Shown: positions 38,851 to 48,903, counted from the first letter of the stretch. The stretch: DNA of 64,000 nt from Azotobacter vinelandii CA (GCF_000380335.1 NC_021149.1:4950501-5014500), one strand, 5' to 3'. The notes: generated by a model from the sequence alone, not told the origin. Numbers and translations: made by a program.

Positions 38851-39034
38851 AACTCCAACCACCCCACAACGACAACAAGAAACCGGAAGCGCCCATGACC
38901 GCCCCAGCCCACGCCCGCTCCGGCCCCTGATCCGCCGGCCCCGGCGATCAGCGCCGGACCGCCCCCTCTTCCGTCCGACGTATCCGCGACCGCGGAGGGG
39001 GATCTTTTGCGCCTTTTCCACCCACTCTGCGCCG

Positions 39035-40321
39035 ATGACAACAACAATGAAGAACCGCACCCTACGCATTCCGCTCCGCCCGTCCGCCGCCCTGACCCTG
39101 GCCCTCGCCGCCGCCGCCGGCGCCCAGGCCGCCGGCTTCGTCGACGACGCCACGGGCTCCCTGACCCTGCGCAACTTCTATATCCACCGCAACTTCGTCG
39201 ACGACCGCGCCACCCGCAGCAAGGCCGAGGAATGGACCCAGAACTTCCTCCTCGACCTCAAGTCCGGCTACACCGAGGGCCCGCTCGGCTTCGGCCTCGA
39301 CGTGCTCGGCCTCTACTCCTTCAAGCTCGACGGCGGCAAGGGCACTGGCGGTACCCAGCTACTGCCGCTCGACCACGACGGCAAGCCCGCCGACCAGTTC
39401 GGCCGCCTGGCCGTCTCCGGCAAGCTGAAATTCTCGGAAACCGAACTGCGCGCCGGCGAGTGGTCGCTGGTGCTGCCGATCCTGCGGGCCGACGACGGCC
39501 GTTCGCTGCCGCAGACCTTCCGCGGCTCCATGCTCACCTCCAGAGAGATCCCCAGCCTGACCCTCCACGCCGGACACATCACCGGCAACAGCCCGCGCGA
39601 CGACGGCAGCATGGAGGACATGACGCTGAACGGCACCAGCCCCTACACCAGCGACCGCACCTCCGACGACTTCGACTTCGCCGGCGCCGAATACGCCTTC
39701 AACGGCAAGCGCACCAGCGTCGGCCTCTGGTACGCGCGCCTGAAGGACATCTACAAGCAGCGCTACGTCCAGCTCCAGCACAGCCAGCCGCTGGGCAAGG
39801 CCTGGACCCTGGACGCCAACCTCGGCTACTTCGACGGCGAGGAGGACGGCGAGGCGCTCGAAGGCCACCTGGACAACAAGACGCTGACCGGGATGTTCTC
39901 GCTCCGGCACGGCGCGCACACCTTCTACCTGGGCCTGCAGCGGGTCAGCGGCGACAGCAAGTGGCTGCGGGTCAACGGCACCAGCGGCGGCAGCCTGGCC
40001 AACGACAGCTACAACGGCAGCTTCGACAACGCCCGCGAGCGCTCCTGGCAAGTGCGCTACGACTACGACTTCGCGCCCCAGGGCGTGCCCGGCCTGACCC
40101 TGATGACCCGCTACATCGAGGGCCACAACGTGCACACCGGCAACATCGACGACGGCGAGGAATGGAACCGCGAGACCCAGTTGAGCTACGTGGTGCAGAG
40201 CGGCCCGGCGAAGAACCTGGCCCTGCGCTGGCGGAACTCGACGATCCGCCGCGACTGGGGCGCCGACAACGAGTACGACGAGCAGCGGATCATCGTCCAG
40301 TACCCGCTCTCGCTGTTCTGA
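39035..40321 (+). CDS. OprD-family outer-membrane porin
   Basis: A 428-residue porin. The signal peptide ends near AGAQAAGF; an in-frame ATG at 39047 (MKNRTLRIPLRPS) is an alternative start. Mature motifs: GSLTLRNFYIHRNFVDDRATRSKAEEW, GYTEGPLGFGLDVLGLYSFKLDG, LPQTFRGSML and last strand DEQRIIVQYPLSLF. It follows the sugar-acid operon after 292 bases with the hairpin repeat between, so it may admit the same substrate but is probably separately transcribed. It differs from the porin at 40.5 kb in its loops and has a strongly acidic loop (DGEEDGEALEG). Confidence 0.88.
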   Translation: MTTTMKNRTLRIPLRPSAALTLALAAAAGAQAAGFVDDATGSLTLRNFYIHRNFVDDRATRSKAEEWTQNFLLDLKSGYTEGPLGFGLDVLGLYSFKLDGGKGTGGTQLLPLDHDGKPADQFGRLAVSGKLKFSETELRAGEWSLVLPILRADDGRSLPQTFRGSMLTSREIPSLTLHAGHITGNSPRDDGSMEDMTLNGTSPYTSDRTSDDFDFAGAEYAFNGKRTSVGLWYARLKDIYKQRYVQLQHSQPLGKAWTLDANLGYFDGEEDGEALEGHLDNKTLTGMFSLRHGAHTFYLGLQRVSGDSKWLRVNGTSGGSLANDSYNGSFDNARERSWQVRYDYDFAPQGVPGLTLMTRYIEGHNVHTGNIDDGEEWNRETQLSYVVQSGPAKNLALRWRNSTIRRDWGADNEYDEQRIIVQYPLSLF

Positions 40322-40499
40322 CCTGCTGAAACCGCGCCCACATACATATCAAATAAATATCAAGATCAGATTTTCTATATATTTTTAATCCAAAACCGTC
40401 CCCGCTAGCATCGTCTCGCGCACCGGCCCCCACCCGGTGCGCTACGCAACGGCCCGCCCGACGGGCCGACTCCAACAACAATCCGCGTACGAGACGACC
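40322..40499. promoter_or_regulatory. A+T-rich promoter region of the second porin
   Basis: A sharp A+T-rich tract at about 40342-40392, unusual in this G+C-rich region, lies about 110-160 bases before the porin ATG at 40500. It probably contains the promoter and regulator sites; no single operator could be assigned. Confidence 0.4.
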
Positions 40500-41738
40500 A
40501 TGTACAAAACCCCGCTCGCCTCGGGCCTGACCGCCACGGCCCTGCTCGGAATGGCTTTTCCCCCGCCCGCCAAGGCCGACTTCCTGGAAGACAGCAAGGC
40601 CAGCCTCGAACTGCGCAACTTCTACTTCAACAGCGACTACCGCCAGGACGGTGCCAACCAGTCCAAGCGCGACGAATGGGCTCAGGGCTTCCTGCTGCGC
40701 TACGAGTCCGGCTTCACCGAAGGCACGGTCGGCTTCGGCGTCGATATGCTTGGCCTGCTGGGCCTGAAGCTGGACTCCGGACCGGAGCGACAGAACTCCG
40801 GCCTGCTGCCGGTGGGCGACGACAAGGCGCCGGACAGCTACAGCCGCCTGGGCGCCACCGCCAAGGTCAGGATCTCCGACAGCGTGCTGCGCATCGGCAC
40901 GCTGGACCCGCGCCTGCCGACCGTCCTCCCCAACGATTCGCGCCTGCTGCCGCAGACCTTCCAGGGCAGCCAACTGACGTTCAAGGAGATCGACGGGCTG
41001 ACCATCGATGCCGGCCGGCTGACGCGGAACAACCTGCGCAACGAAAGCAACCGCGAGGACCTGGCCGTCACCGGCAAGGGCATCACCGGCGAGCGGAGCA
41101 GCGACCGCTTCGACTTCGCCACCCTCAGCTACCGCTGGGACAACCAACTGACCACCACCTACAGCTACGCCAGGCTGGACGAGAATTACCGGCAGCACAT
41201 CGTCAACCTCGTGCATGTGCTGCCCATCGACAAGCGCCAGTCGTTCAGGAGCGACCTGCGCTTCGCCCGCTCCCGCGAGGACGGCGACACCAATGTCGAC
41301 AACGACGCCTTCGGCGCCCGCTTCACTTACCGCCTGGACGGACACGGCTTCGGCGCCGCCTACCAGAAGATGAGCGGCGAAACGGGTTTCCCGCGCATCG
41401 ATGGCACCGACCCGTTCCTGGTGAACTACGTGATGCTCTCGCCGGACTTCGCCAACCCCGACGAGAAGTCCTGGCAGTTGCGCTACGACTTCGACTTTGC
41501 CTCCGTGGGCATTCCCGGCCTGACCTTCATGACCCGCTACCTGCGCGGCGACAACTTCGACCGCGGCGCCAAAGAAGGCAGGGAATGGGAGCGCAACACC
41601 GATATCGCCTACGTCTTCCAGAGCGGCTCGCTGAAGAACCTCGGCCTGAAATGGCGCAACGGCACCTACCGCAGCAATGGCGGCAGCGACATCGACCAGA
41701 ACCGGGTCATCGTCAGCTACACGATTCCTCTGCTGTAA
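40500..41738 (+). CDS. OprD-family outer-membrane porin
   Basis: A 412-residue porin from the ATG at 40500 (MYKTPLASGLTATALLGMAF), signal peptide cleaved near PAKADFLE. DSKASLELRNFYFNSDYRQDG, GTVGFGVDMLGLLGLKLDSG, LLPQTFQGSQLTFKEIDGL and the end NRVIVSYTIPLL are very close in pattern to the OprE-position porin at 1849-3117. It lies 80 bases before the exported lyase gene on the same strand, so the two probably form an operon, and the porin would admit the lyase substrate or its relatives. Confidence 0.88.
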   Translation: MYKTPLASGLTATALLGMAFPPPAKADFLEDSKASLELRNFYFNSDYRQDGANQSKRDEWAQGFLLRYESGFTEGTVGFGVDMLGLLGLKLDSGPERQNSGLLPVGDDKAPDSYSRLGATAKVRISDSVLRIGTLDPRLPTVLPNDSRLLPQTFQGSQLTFKEIDGLTIDAGRLTRNNLRNESNREDLAVTGKGITGERSSDRFDFATLSYRWDNQLTTTYSYARLDENYRQHIVNLVHVLPIDKRQSFRSDLRFARSREDGDTNVDNDAFGARFTYRLDGHGFGAAYQKMSGETGFPRIDGTDPFLVNYVMLSPDFANPDEKSWQLRYDFDFASVGIPGLTFMTRYLRGDNFDRGAKEGREWERNTDIAYVFQSGSLKNLGLKWRNGTYRSNGGSDIDQNRVIVSYTIPLL

Positions 41739-41818
41739 CCCGCCACCCCCGGCCGCCACGCCGGGCTCCCCCACCAGAAACGCCCCGCCGGCCCCCGGCC
41801 GGCGACCAAGGAGTCCCC

Positions 41819-43417
41819 ATGAACAAGACCAAGACGCTTCTCCACCTGGCCATCCTCTGCGCCCTCGCCGGCGGCTACGGCGCACAGGCGGCGAACACCG
41901 AGGAACTGCCCTGCAAGACCACCGCCGAATGCGCCGCCGAAGCGGCGAGGATCGGCGCGGGCAAGGTCAAGCCCAGCGCCGGCAAGCCCTCCGAAGCGGA
42001 TCAGTTCGCCTGGATCAACAAGATCAACAAGGCCTCCATCGTCATGCTCGTCGAGGAAGGCATCGTCACGCCGCAGATGGGCCGGAAGATCGCCGGCGGC
42101 ATCCGCCACACCGTCGACCAGGCCGGCCGGCCCGGCGGCAAGCGGCCCGGCGACGTGCTGCAGATCGAGCGGATCATGATCGACGACATCGGTCCGGAGG
42201 CTTCGCTGGTGCACTCCGGCCGCAGTCGCCAGGACATCCTCGCCACCTACCGGCTGGCGACCCTGCGCCGGCAGGTGCTCGACTACGCGGCGGCGATGAA
42301 CGCCACCCGCCAGCGCCTCCTCGACATCGCCGCGAGGAACGCCGACACCCTGGTGCCGGCCTACACCAACGGCGTACAGGCGATGCCGATCACCTACGCC
42401 CATTACCTGCTGGCCTACGCGGCATCCTTCGACCGCGACGCCCAGCGCATCCGCGAACTGTACGCGCGCCTCAACCGGAGCCCGATGGGCAGCGCGGTGC
42501 TCGCCAACTCGGCCTGGCCGCTGAACCGCGAGCGGCTGGCCAGGCTGCTGGGCTTCGACGAGGTGCGCGAGAACTCGCTGGACTCCAGCCAGGTATCGAG
42601 CTACGACATCCCCATCGAGGCGGTGGACATCGCCGCCAACTCGGCGATCCGGGTCGGCGCGCTGATCGGCGACATCCATACCCAGTACCACCAGATCCGC
42701 CCCTGGCTGCTGCTCGACGAAGGCTCCACCTATACCAGCAGCGCCATGCCGCAAAAACGCAACCCCGGCCTGCTGATGCGGGTGCGCGAATCGGCGTCCG
42801 ACACCGTCGGGCTGGCCGAGGCGGTCACCCTGCGTGCCCACAACGTCACCACCGGCATGACCGACTACAAGTTCGCCTTCGATTCGCTGGGCGTGTTCGA
42901 CGCCGCCACCGACATGTTCAAGGGCATGGACAATGTGCTGGATGCACTGACCATCAACGCCGCCCGCGCCCGCGAGGAACTGGAGAACGAGTGGACCACC
43001 TCCATGGAGCTGGCCGACACCCTGCAGCGCGCCCACCAGGTACCGTTCCGCATCGGCCACAGTTTCGCCTCGCTGATCGTCGAGGAGGCGCGCAACGAAG
43101 GCTACGTGCCCAACACCTTCCCCTATGCCGACGCGCAGAAGCTCTATACCCGGGCCGCCGACAAGTTCGGCTGGAAGGACAACCGGCTACCGCTGGACGA
43201 GGCCGCCTTCCGCGCCTCGCTGTCACCGGAGAACATGGTCAAGACCCGCGTCGGCATCGGCGGCCCGCAGCCGGCGGAAGTGCAGCGCATGCTCGCCGGG
43301 GCGCGCCAGGCGCTGCAGAGCGACGACGGCTGGCTCAAGGACACCCGCGCCCGCCTCGACAACGCCGACAAGGCGCTGGACGACGCCTTCGCCAGTCTGC
43401 TCGACGGCAAGGGCTGA
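41819..43417 (+). CDS. Exported argininosuccinate lyase-like enzyme (fumarase/aspartase superfamily)
   Basis: A 532-residue protein with a clear Sec signal (MNKTKTLLHLAILCALAGGY, cleaved near GAQAAN). HSGRSRQDI (about residues 130-138) replaces the HTGRSRND of argininosuccinate lyase; the superfamily signature GSTYTSSAMPQKRNPG is near 302-317 and carries the flexible catalytic-Ser loop. These enzymes release fumarate by beta-elimination from an N-substituted or aspartate-like substrate. A signal peptide is unusual, since the family is cytosolic. Neighbours are a porin upstream and a dicarboxylate symporter and LysR gene downstream. AAGGAG precedes the ATG. The actual substrate is unknown. Confidence 0.88.
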   Translation: MNKTKTLLHLAILCALAGGYGAQAANTEELPCKTTAECAAEAARIGAGKVKPSAGKPSEADQFAWINKINKASIVMLVEEGIVTPQMGRKIAGGIRHTVDQAGRPGGKRPGDVLQIERIMIDDIGPEASLVHSGRSRQDILATYRLATLRRQVLDYAAAMNATRQRLLDIAARNADTLVPAYTNGVQAMPITYAHYLLAYAASFDRDAQRIRELYARLNRSPMGSAVLANSAWPLNRERLARLLGFDEVRENSLDSSQVSSYDIPIEAVDIAANSAIRVGALIGDIHTQYHQIRPWLLLDEGSTYTSSAMPQKRNPGLLMRVRESASDTVGLAEAVTLRAHNVTTGMTDYKFAFDSLGVFDAATDMFKGMDNVLDALTINAARAREELENEWTTSMELADTLQRAHQVPFRIGHSFASLIVEEARNEGYVPNTFPYADAQKLYTRAADKFGWKDNRLPLDEAAFRASLSPENMVKTRVGIGGPQPAEVQRMLAGARQALQSDDGWLKDTRARLDNADKALDDAFASLLDGKG

Positions 43418-43427
43418 ACCACGGCCG

Positions 43428-44711
43428 CTAGCCCGGCACGGCCAGCGCCGCGCCGCCCAGTTCGCGGCGCAGCGCATCGCGGTCCAGCGCGCCCTGCCAG
43501 CGCGACAGCGCCAGGCAGGCGACGCAATTGCCGAGCACGTTGGTCAGGGAGCGGCATTTCATCAGCCGCTCCACGCCCAGCAGCAGGCCGACGCTCTCCA
43601 CCGGCACCAGGTGCAGCGCGCCGAGGGTCGCCGCCAGCGTCAGCAGGGCCGATCCGGCCACGCTGGTCGAGCCCAGCGAGGTCAGCAGGCAGACCGGCAG
43701 CAGCGTCGCCAGCAGGCCGGCCGTCAGCTCCACGTGCGCCGCCTGGGCGAGGAACACCAGCGCCGTGGTCAGGTACAGGTTGGAACCGTTGAGGTTGAAG
43801 GTGTAGCCGGTAGTCATCACCAGGCGCACCACGTCGCGCGCGCAACCCAGGCGCTCCAGCTTGGTCACCAGTCCCGGCAGCGCCGCCACCGAGGCGCCGG
43901 TGAACGCCACCAGCACCAGTTCCTCCTTCACATAGGCCACCAGCCGCGTCAGCCGGGCCCCCGCCATCCGCGCCAGCGTCGCCAGCACCAGGCAGACGAA
44001 CAGGATGCTGGCGAAATAGATCGTGCCGACGAACTTCACCAGCGGCAGCACGGCGCCGGGACCGAAGTGGCCGACGGTGAAGGCCATCGCCCCGAACGCC
44101 GCCAGCGGCGCGAAACGCAGGATGAAGCGCAGCAGGCGGAACAGGCGGTCGACGACCTGCTCCAGGACGTGCTCCAGGCGTGCACCGCAGGCACCGAGAT
44201 GCGGCAGCGCCAGCCCCGCCAGCAGCGCCGCCAGCAGGATCTGCAGCACCGGACTGTGGCGGAAGGCGGCGGCCAGCCCCGCGGGCACCGCATCCCGCGG
44301 CACGTCGAACGCCTGCCCGCCCGCCGTGCCGTCGCCGTCCAGGTCCAGGCCACTCACCACCAGCCCGCCATCCGGCACCATCGGCGGGGCGGCCGACAAA
44401 CCGTTGCCCGGCTGCAGCAGCAACGCGACCAGGCAGCCGGTGCACAGCGCCAGCAACGAAAGCGCCTGGAAGTACAACAGCACCCGGCCCGCCAGGCCGG
44501 CCCGGCCACGGCGCCCGCGCAGCCCCGCCACGCCGGAGACGACCAGCACGAACATGACGATGGGCACGGTCAGGCCGATGACCGCGACGAAGCCGTCGCT
44601 CAACGGCCTCATCGACGTGGCCAGCGCCGGCCGCCAGAGCCCCAGCGCCAGGCCGCACAGCATGGCGACCAGCACCTGCAGCGTAGCGTTCTTCAAACAC
44701 CTTCGGACCAT
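43428..44711 (-). CDS. Dicarboxylate/amino acid:cation symporter (DctA/GltP type)
   Basis: A 427-residue DAACS permease (MVRRCLKNATLQVLVAMLCG). Conserved transport-core motifs: GYTFNLNGSNLYLTTALVFLAQ (compare GYSFNLDGT), the serine-rich hairpin region LLTSLGSTSVAGSALLTLAA, and the end NVLGNCVACLALSRWQGALD. It imports C4-dicarboxylates or acidic amino acids with H+ or Na+. It is convergent with the lyase gene, 10 bases apart, and divergent from the LysR gene. Import of fumarate released by the periplasmic lyase is a natural hypothesis. Confidence 0.88.
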   Translation of the reverse strand: MVRRCLKNATLQVLVAMLCGLALGLWRPALATSMRPLSDGFVAVIGLTVPIVMFVLVVSGVAGLRGRRGRAGLAGRVLLYFQALSLLALCTGCLVALLLQPGNGLSAAPPMVPDGGLVVSGLDLDGDGTAGGQAFDVPRDAVPAGLAAAFRHSPVLQILLAALLAGLALPHLGACGARLEHVLEQVVDRLFRLLRFILRFAPLAAFGAMAFTVGHFGPGAVLPLVKFVGTIYFASILFVCLVLATLARMAGARLTRLVAYVKEELVLVAFTGASVAALPGLVTKLERLGCARDVVRLVMTTGYTFNLNGSNLYLTTALVFLAQAAHVELTAGLLATLLPVCLLTSLGSTSVAGSALLTLAATLGALHLVPVESVGLLLGVERLMKCRSLTNVLGNCVACLALSRWQGALDRDALRRELGGAALAVPG

Positions 44712-44860
44712 TCGCTTCCCGCGCCAGCCTGTTCTTGTGGTTATCCGGGCACCTTACGGTGGGTCCGGTCGCCCCGCAACCGGCGGATGGCGGCGTTTGC
44801 CGGGTAGCGGGCGCCCACGGCTACAATCGCCACCTCGCTCGCCGCCGGTCAGACACCGCC

Positions 44861-45799
44861 ATGGAACTCCGCCACCTGCGCTACTTCGTGATGGTCGCCG
44901 AAGAGAAGCACTTCACCCGCGCCGCCGCCCGGCTGAACATGCAGCAGCCGCCACTGAGCCAGCAGATCCGCGCGCTGGAGGAGGAACTCGGCTTCGCCCT
45001 GTTCCTGCGCCACCCCAAGGGCGTCGAGCTGACCGCCGGCGGCGAGGCGTTCCTGCGCGAAGCGCAGGACATCCTCGCCCGCGTCGCCCAGGGCGCCAGC
45101 AAGGCGGCCCGCGTGGCCCAGGGCATCGAGGGCATGCTGGCGCTGGGCTTCACCAGTTCGGCCACCTCGCACCCGCTGATTCCACGGATCATCCGCGAAT
45201 ACCGCGCGCGCTTCCCCGGCGTCGAGATCGCTCTCAGCGAGGACAATGCACAGCGACTGACCGAAAGCGTCACCGCCGGCGGTATCGACCTGGGGGTGCT
45301 GAGGGCACCGGTGGCGAACCCGGCCGGCATCGAATTCCACCGCCTGCTGGTCGAGGACATGCTGCTGACGCTGCCGGTGGACCATCCGCTGGCGACCGAC
45401 GCGGCCCGCCGCGAGGGCGTCCCGCTCGCGGCGCTGGCGCGGGAGCGCTTCATCCTGGTCCGCCGGCCGGGCGCGCCGGGAATGTACGCCAACCTGATCG
45501 CCGCCTGCCGCAACGCCGGTTTCGAACCGGCCATCGCCTTCGAGGTGGAGCGCATGCTCACCAACGTCAGCCTGGTGGCGGCGGGCGCGGGCATCTCGGT
45601 GGTGCCCGCGTCGATGAAGGACCTGCACCGCGACAATGTCGCCTATTGCCGCCTGCGCGGCGCGAAACCCAGGCTGGTGGCGCCGGTCACGCTGGTCTGC
45701 CGCGGATTCAACCAGAGCCCGCCACTGCGCAACTTCATCGCCCTGGCCCGGCAACTGAGCGCCGAGTACCGCAGGCAGCCGCCCGTCGCCGCCGGCTAA
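44861..45799 (+). CDS. LysR-family regulator
   Basis: A 312-residue LysR protein from the ATG at 44861 (MELRHLRYFVMVAEEKHFTR). The HTH is AAARLNMQQPPLSQQIRALEEELGF; the effector domain starts near residue 90 (GMLALGFTSSATSHPLIPRIIREYRARFPGVE). The QQPPLSQQIRALE form is that of the BenM/CatM-like group responding to organic acids. It is divergent from the dicarboxylate symporter with a 149-base spacer and very likely controls it; possibly the lyase and porin too. Confidence 0.9.
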   Translation: MELRHLRYFVMVAEEKHFTRAAARLNMQQPPLSQQIRALEEELGFALFLRHPKGVELTAGGEAFLREAQDILARVAQGASKAARVAQGIEGMLALGFTSSATSHPLIPRIIREYRARFPGVEIALSEDNAQRLTESVTAGGIDLGVLRAPVANPAGIEFHRLLVEDMLLTLPVDHPLATDAARREGVPLAALARERFILVRRPGAPGMYANLIAACRNAGFEPAIAFEVERMLTNVSLVAAGAGISVVPASMKDLHRDNVAYCRLRGAKPRLVAPVTLVCRGFNQSPPLRNFIALARQLSAEYRRQPPVAAG

Positions 45800-46233
45800 C
45801 CCCACGCCAGCGCCGCTCAGCCGGGCACTCCCACAGCACATGGTGCGGACGTCGCCACGAATCGCAGGCTCCATCGCCGCCGCCCAGGTAGGGAGAAAAG
45901 TATTCGAGACGGAACTCGGCAAGCGGAACGCAGTCTTGAAAGGCGCTGCGGACAAGCGATCGACCAAGCATTTCCCGGGCGCCATCAAGGCAACCCGGTT
46001 GACGAACATGCACGAAAATCATCGGGAACCTCCACGCGCTCGGCCGGAGCCGACTCCGGTCCGCGACGACGCGGATGGTTCCACCCCTTCCCTCGCATGG
46101 ATCGCCTGCAGCAGGCGTTTTTACCCGTTGACCATCGGTGAGCCTTTGCTGTTCGAACGCCAGCGGAAGACAGGGGCCGGTACGTCTCGACCAGAATGCT
46201 CGTCAAGAAAACCAGCGACGCAAGGACTGTTGA
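45800..46233. other. Intergenic region upstream of the first delta-60/R-module gene
   Basis: About 430 bases. The last ~40 bases (GCAAGGACTGTTGAATG) resemble those before the second delta-60 gene (CAAGGATCGTTGAATG), indicating duplication of gene plus leader; this AAGGA serves as ribosome-binding site. No other feature recognised. Confidence 0.45.
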
Positions 46234-48903
46234 ATGAATACATCGACACTGAGCGGTAGCGTGCCGAACCCTACGCCCCGCGCGGCCACCGGCAAGATGC
46301 TCGTGGATGTGGGCGGCCACGACGATTACAGCTACGCCATGGGCCTGCAGCCCGACGGCGGGATTCTGCTGGCGGGCTACAGCTACGACCCCGGCCGCCG
46401 GAACTACGACACCAGCCTCGTCCGCCTGAATGCCGACGGCACCCTCGACACCGGCTTCGGCGACCTCGGCAAGGTCGTCGTCGACATCGGCGGGAGCGAC
46501 GGGGCGCGCGGCCTGTCCCTGCAAGCCGACGGCAAGATCCTCCTCGCCGGCCTGAGCGCGAACGACTTCGGGGCGATCCGCCTGAACGCCGACGGCAGCC
46601 TCGACACCGGTTTCGGCGTCGGCGGCAAGGTCACCGTCGATATCGCCGGCAGTTACGACCAGGCCAATGCCCTGGCCGTGCAGCCCGACGGCAAGATCCT
46701 GCTGGCCGGCAACGGCCACAACGGCGCGAACTACGATTTCAGCCTGATCCGCCTGAACGCCGACGGCTCGCTCGACACCGGCTTCGGCAATGGCGGCAAG
46801 GCCAGCTTCGACGACGGCGGCCATGAGTTCGGCTACGGCCTGGCCCTGCAGGCGGACGGCAAGATCCTGATGGTCGGGCAGAGCGGCTCCGACATCGGGG
46901 TGATCCGCCTGAACGCCGACGGCAGCCTGGATGCCGGCTTCGGCGACGGCGGCAAGGCCATTCTCGATATCGGCGGAGAGATCGACATCGGCCGCAGTCT
47001 GAGCCTGCTGCCCGACGGCAAGATCCTGGTCGGCGGCTTCAGCTACGACATCAGCGGCGATTATTACCACTACAACTTCAGCCTGATCCGCCTGAACGCC
47101 GACGGCAGCCTCGATACCGGCTTCGGCGACGGCGGCACGGCCATCGTCGATATCGCCGGCGGCAACGACCAGGGCCACAGCCTGGTCCTACAGGACGACG
47201 GCAAAATCCTCCTCGCCGGCTTCAGCTACCTGCCGGACAGGGGCGCTTACGACTTCAGCGTGATCCGCCTGAACGCCGACGGCAGTCTGGATGCCGGCTT
47301 CGGCGGCGACGGCAAGGTCACCGTCGATATCGCGCGCGGCTACGACGAGGGCTACAGCCTCGCCGTGCAGCCCGACGGCCGGATTCTGCTCTCGGGCCTC
47401 GGCAACAACTCTGCCAGCGGCCGCTACGACTTCAGCGTGATCCGCCTGAACGCCGACGGCACGCTCGACACGAATTTCGGCGCCCTGGACGATGGCGTCG
47501 ACCTCGTCGAAGGCAGCGACGGCGACGACGAACTGCTCGGCGACAGCGCCCGCGAACTGCTCCTCGGCAAGGACGGCGACGACCGCCTGGACGGTGGCGC
47601 CGGCGACGACACCCTCGACGGCGGCGCCGGGCGCGACAGCCTGAGCGGCGGCGGCGGCGCCGACCTGTTCCGCTTTTCGAGCCGCGAGGACAGCCACCGC
47701 ACCGCCAGCGAAGGCTTCGCCGACCGGATTCGCGACTTCGACCCCGCCGAGGACCGCATCGACCTCTCGGCGCTCGGCTTCAGCGGCCTGGGCGACGGTC
47801 GCAACGGCACCCTGGCCGTGCAGGTGAACGGTGCCGGCACGCGCACCTACCTGAAGAGCTTCGAGGCGGATGCCGAAGGCCGGCGCTTCGAGGTCGTCCT
47901 GGACGGCGACTACGCGGGCCTGCTCGATGACGGCCAATTGATCTTCGCGCCGCCGCGCCTCGAAGGCAGCGCGGCCGACGACGATCTGATCGGCAGCGCG
48001 GCGGCGGAAATCCTCACCGGCGCGGACGGCGACGACCGCCTGCACGGCGCCGGCGGCGACGATCTGCTCGACGGCGGCGCCGGGCGCGACCGGCTGACCG
48101 GTGGCAGCGGCGCCGACCTGTTCCGCATCGCCAACCGCGAGGACAGCCACCGCACCGCCAGCGAAAACCTCGCCGACCGGATTCGCGACTTCGACCCCGA
48201 CGAGGACCGCATCGACCTCTCGGCGCTCGGCTTCAGCGGCCTGGGCGACGGCCACGGCGGCACTCTGCTGCTGCAGGTGAGCGGCGAGCGCACCTACCTG
48301 AAGAGCTTCGAGGCGGATGCCGAGGGACGGCGTTTCGAGATCGCCCTGGACGGCGACCTCGCCGGCCGGCTCGACAGCGGCAATCTGCTCTTCGCCGCCG
48401 CGCCCCTCGAAGGCAGCGCGGCCGACGACGATCTGATCGGCAGCGCGGCGGCGGAAATCCTCACCGGCGCGGACGGCGACGACTACCTGCACGGCGGTGC
48501 CGGCGACGACATCCTCGACGGCGGCGCCGGACGCGATACCCTGGCCGGCGGCAGCGGCGCCGATCTATTCCGCTTCTCGGCCCGCGAGGACAGCCATCGC
48601 ACCTCCGGCGAAAGCTTCGCCGATCGGATCCTCGACTTCGAGGCCGGTACGGATCGCATCGACCTCTCGGCGCTCGGCTTCAGCGGGCTGGGCGACGGTC
48701 GCGACGGTACCCTGGCCGTGCAGGTGAACGACACCGGCACCCTCACCTACCTGAAGAGCTTCGAGACGGATGCCGAGGGACGGCGTTTCGAGATCGCCCT
48801 GGAGGGCGACTACGGCGGGCAGTTGTCCGCCGACGCCATCCTCTTCGCCGCGCCCAACCAACTGGAAGTCATCGGCAGCGTGCCGCCCGAACAGGTCGGC
48901 TGA
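46234..48903 (+). CDS. Delta-60 repeat propeller fused to three AlgE-type R-modules (RTX protein)
   Basis: An 889-residue protein without a Sec signal. Residues ~35-425 hold seven delta-60 repeats, each with a core like LQPDGKILLAG, then IRLNADGSLDTGFG and GKVTVDIAG; seven copies suggest a seven-bladed beta-propeller. Residues ~428-880 hold three R-modules of about 150 residues, each with RTX nonapeptides (GDDRLDGGAGDDTLDGGAG), then DRIRDFDPAEDRIDLSALGF and TYLKSFEADAEGRRFE, as in AlgE mannuronan epimerases. No epimerase A-module is present. Calcium-dependent folding and type I secretion are expected from the RTX modules; the propeller function is unknown, perhaps alginate or surface binding. 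Confidence 0.88.
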   Translation: MNTSTLSGSVPNPTPRAATGKMLVDVGGHDDYSYAMGLQPDGGILLAGYSYDPGRRNYDTSLVRLNADGTLDTGFGDLGKVVVDIGGSDGARGLSLQADGKILLAGLSANDFGAIRLNADGSLDTGFGVGGKVTVDIAGSYDQANALAVQPDGKILLAGNGHNGANYDFSLIRLNADGSLDTGFGNGGKASFDDGGHEFGYGLALQADGKILMVGQSGSDIGVIRLNADGSLDAGFGDGGKAILDIGGEIDIGRSLSLLPDGKILVGGFSYDISGDYYHYNFSLIRLNADGSLDTGFGDGGTAIVDIAGGNDQGHSLVLQDDGKILLAGFSYLPDRGAYDFSVIRLNADGSLDAGFGGDGKVTVDIARGYDEGYSLAVQPDGRILLSGLGNNSASGRYDFSVIRLNADGTLDTNFGALDDGVDLVEGSDGDDELLGDSARELLLGKDGDDRLDGGAGDDTLDGGAGRDSLSGGGGADLFRFSSREDSHRTASEGFADRIRDFDPAEDRIDLSALGFSGLGDGRNGTLAVQVNGAGTRTYLKSFEADAEGRRFEVVLDGDYAGLLDDGQLIFAPPRLEGSAADDDLIGSAAAEILTGADGDDRLHGAGGDDLLDGGAGRDRLTGGSGADLFRIANREDSHRTASENLADRIRDFDPDEDRIDLSALGFSGLGDGHGGTLLLQVSGERTYLKSFEADAEGRRFEIALDGDLAGRLDSGNLLFAAAPLEGSAADDDLIGSAAAEILTGADGDDYLHGGAGDDILDGGAGRDTLAGGSGADLFRFSAREDSHRTSGESFADRILDFEAGTDRIDLSALGFSGLGDGRDGTLAVQVNDTGTLTYLKSFETDAEGRRFEIALEGDYGGQLSADAILFAAPNQLEVIGSVPPEQVG
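48301..48729 (+). repeat. R-module DNA block shared with 51213-51641
   Basis: About 430 bases encoding the end of R-module 2 and most of R-module 3 of the first delta-60 protein are almost identical to the corresponding part of the second, with roughly ten scattered differences. Flanking parts of the two genes are much more diverged. Confidence 0.85.

Noticed and set aside
41819-43417. Housekeeping argininosuccinate lyase ArgH
   Set aside because: It has a Sec signal peptide, an altered RSRND motif and no arginine genes nearby.
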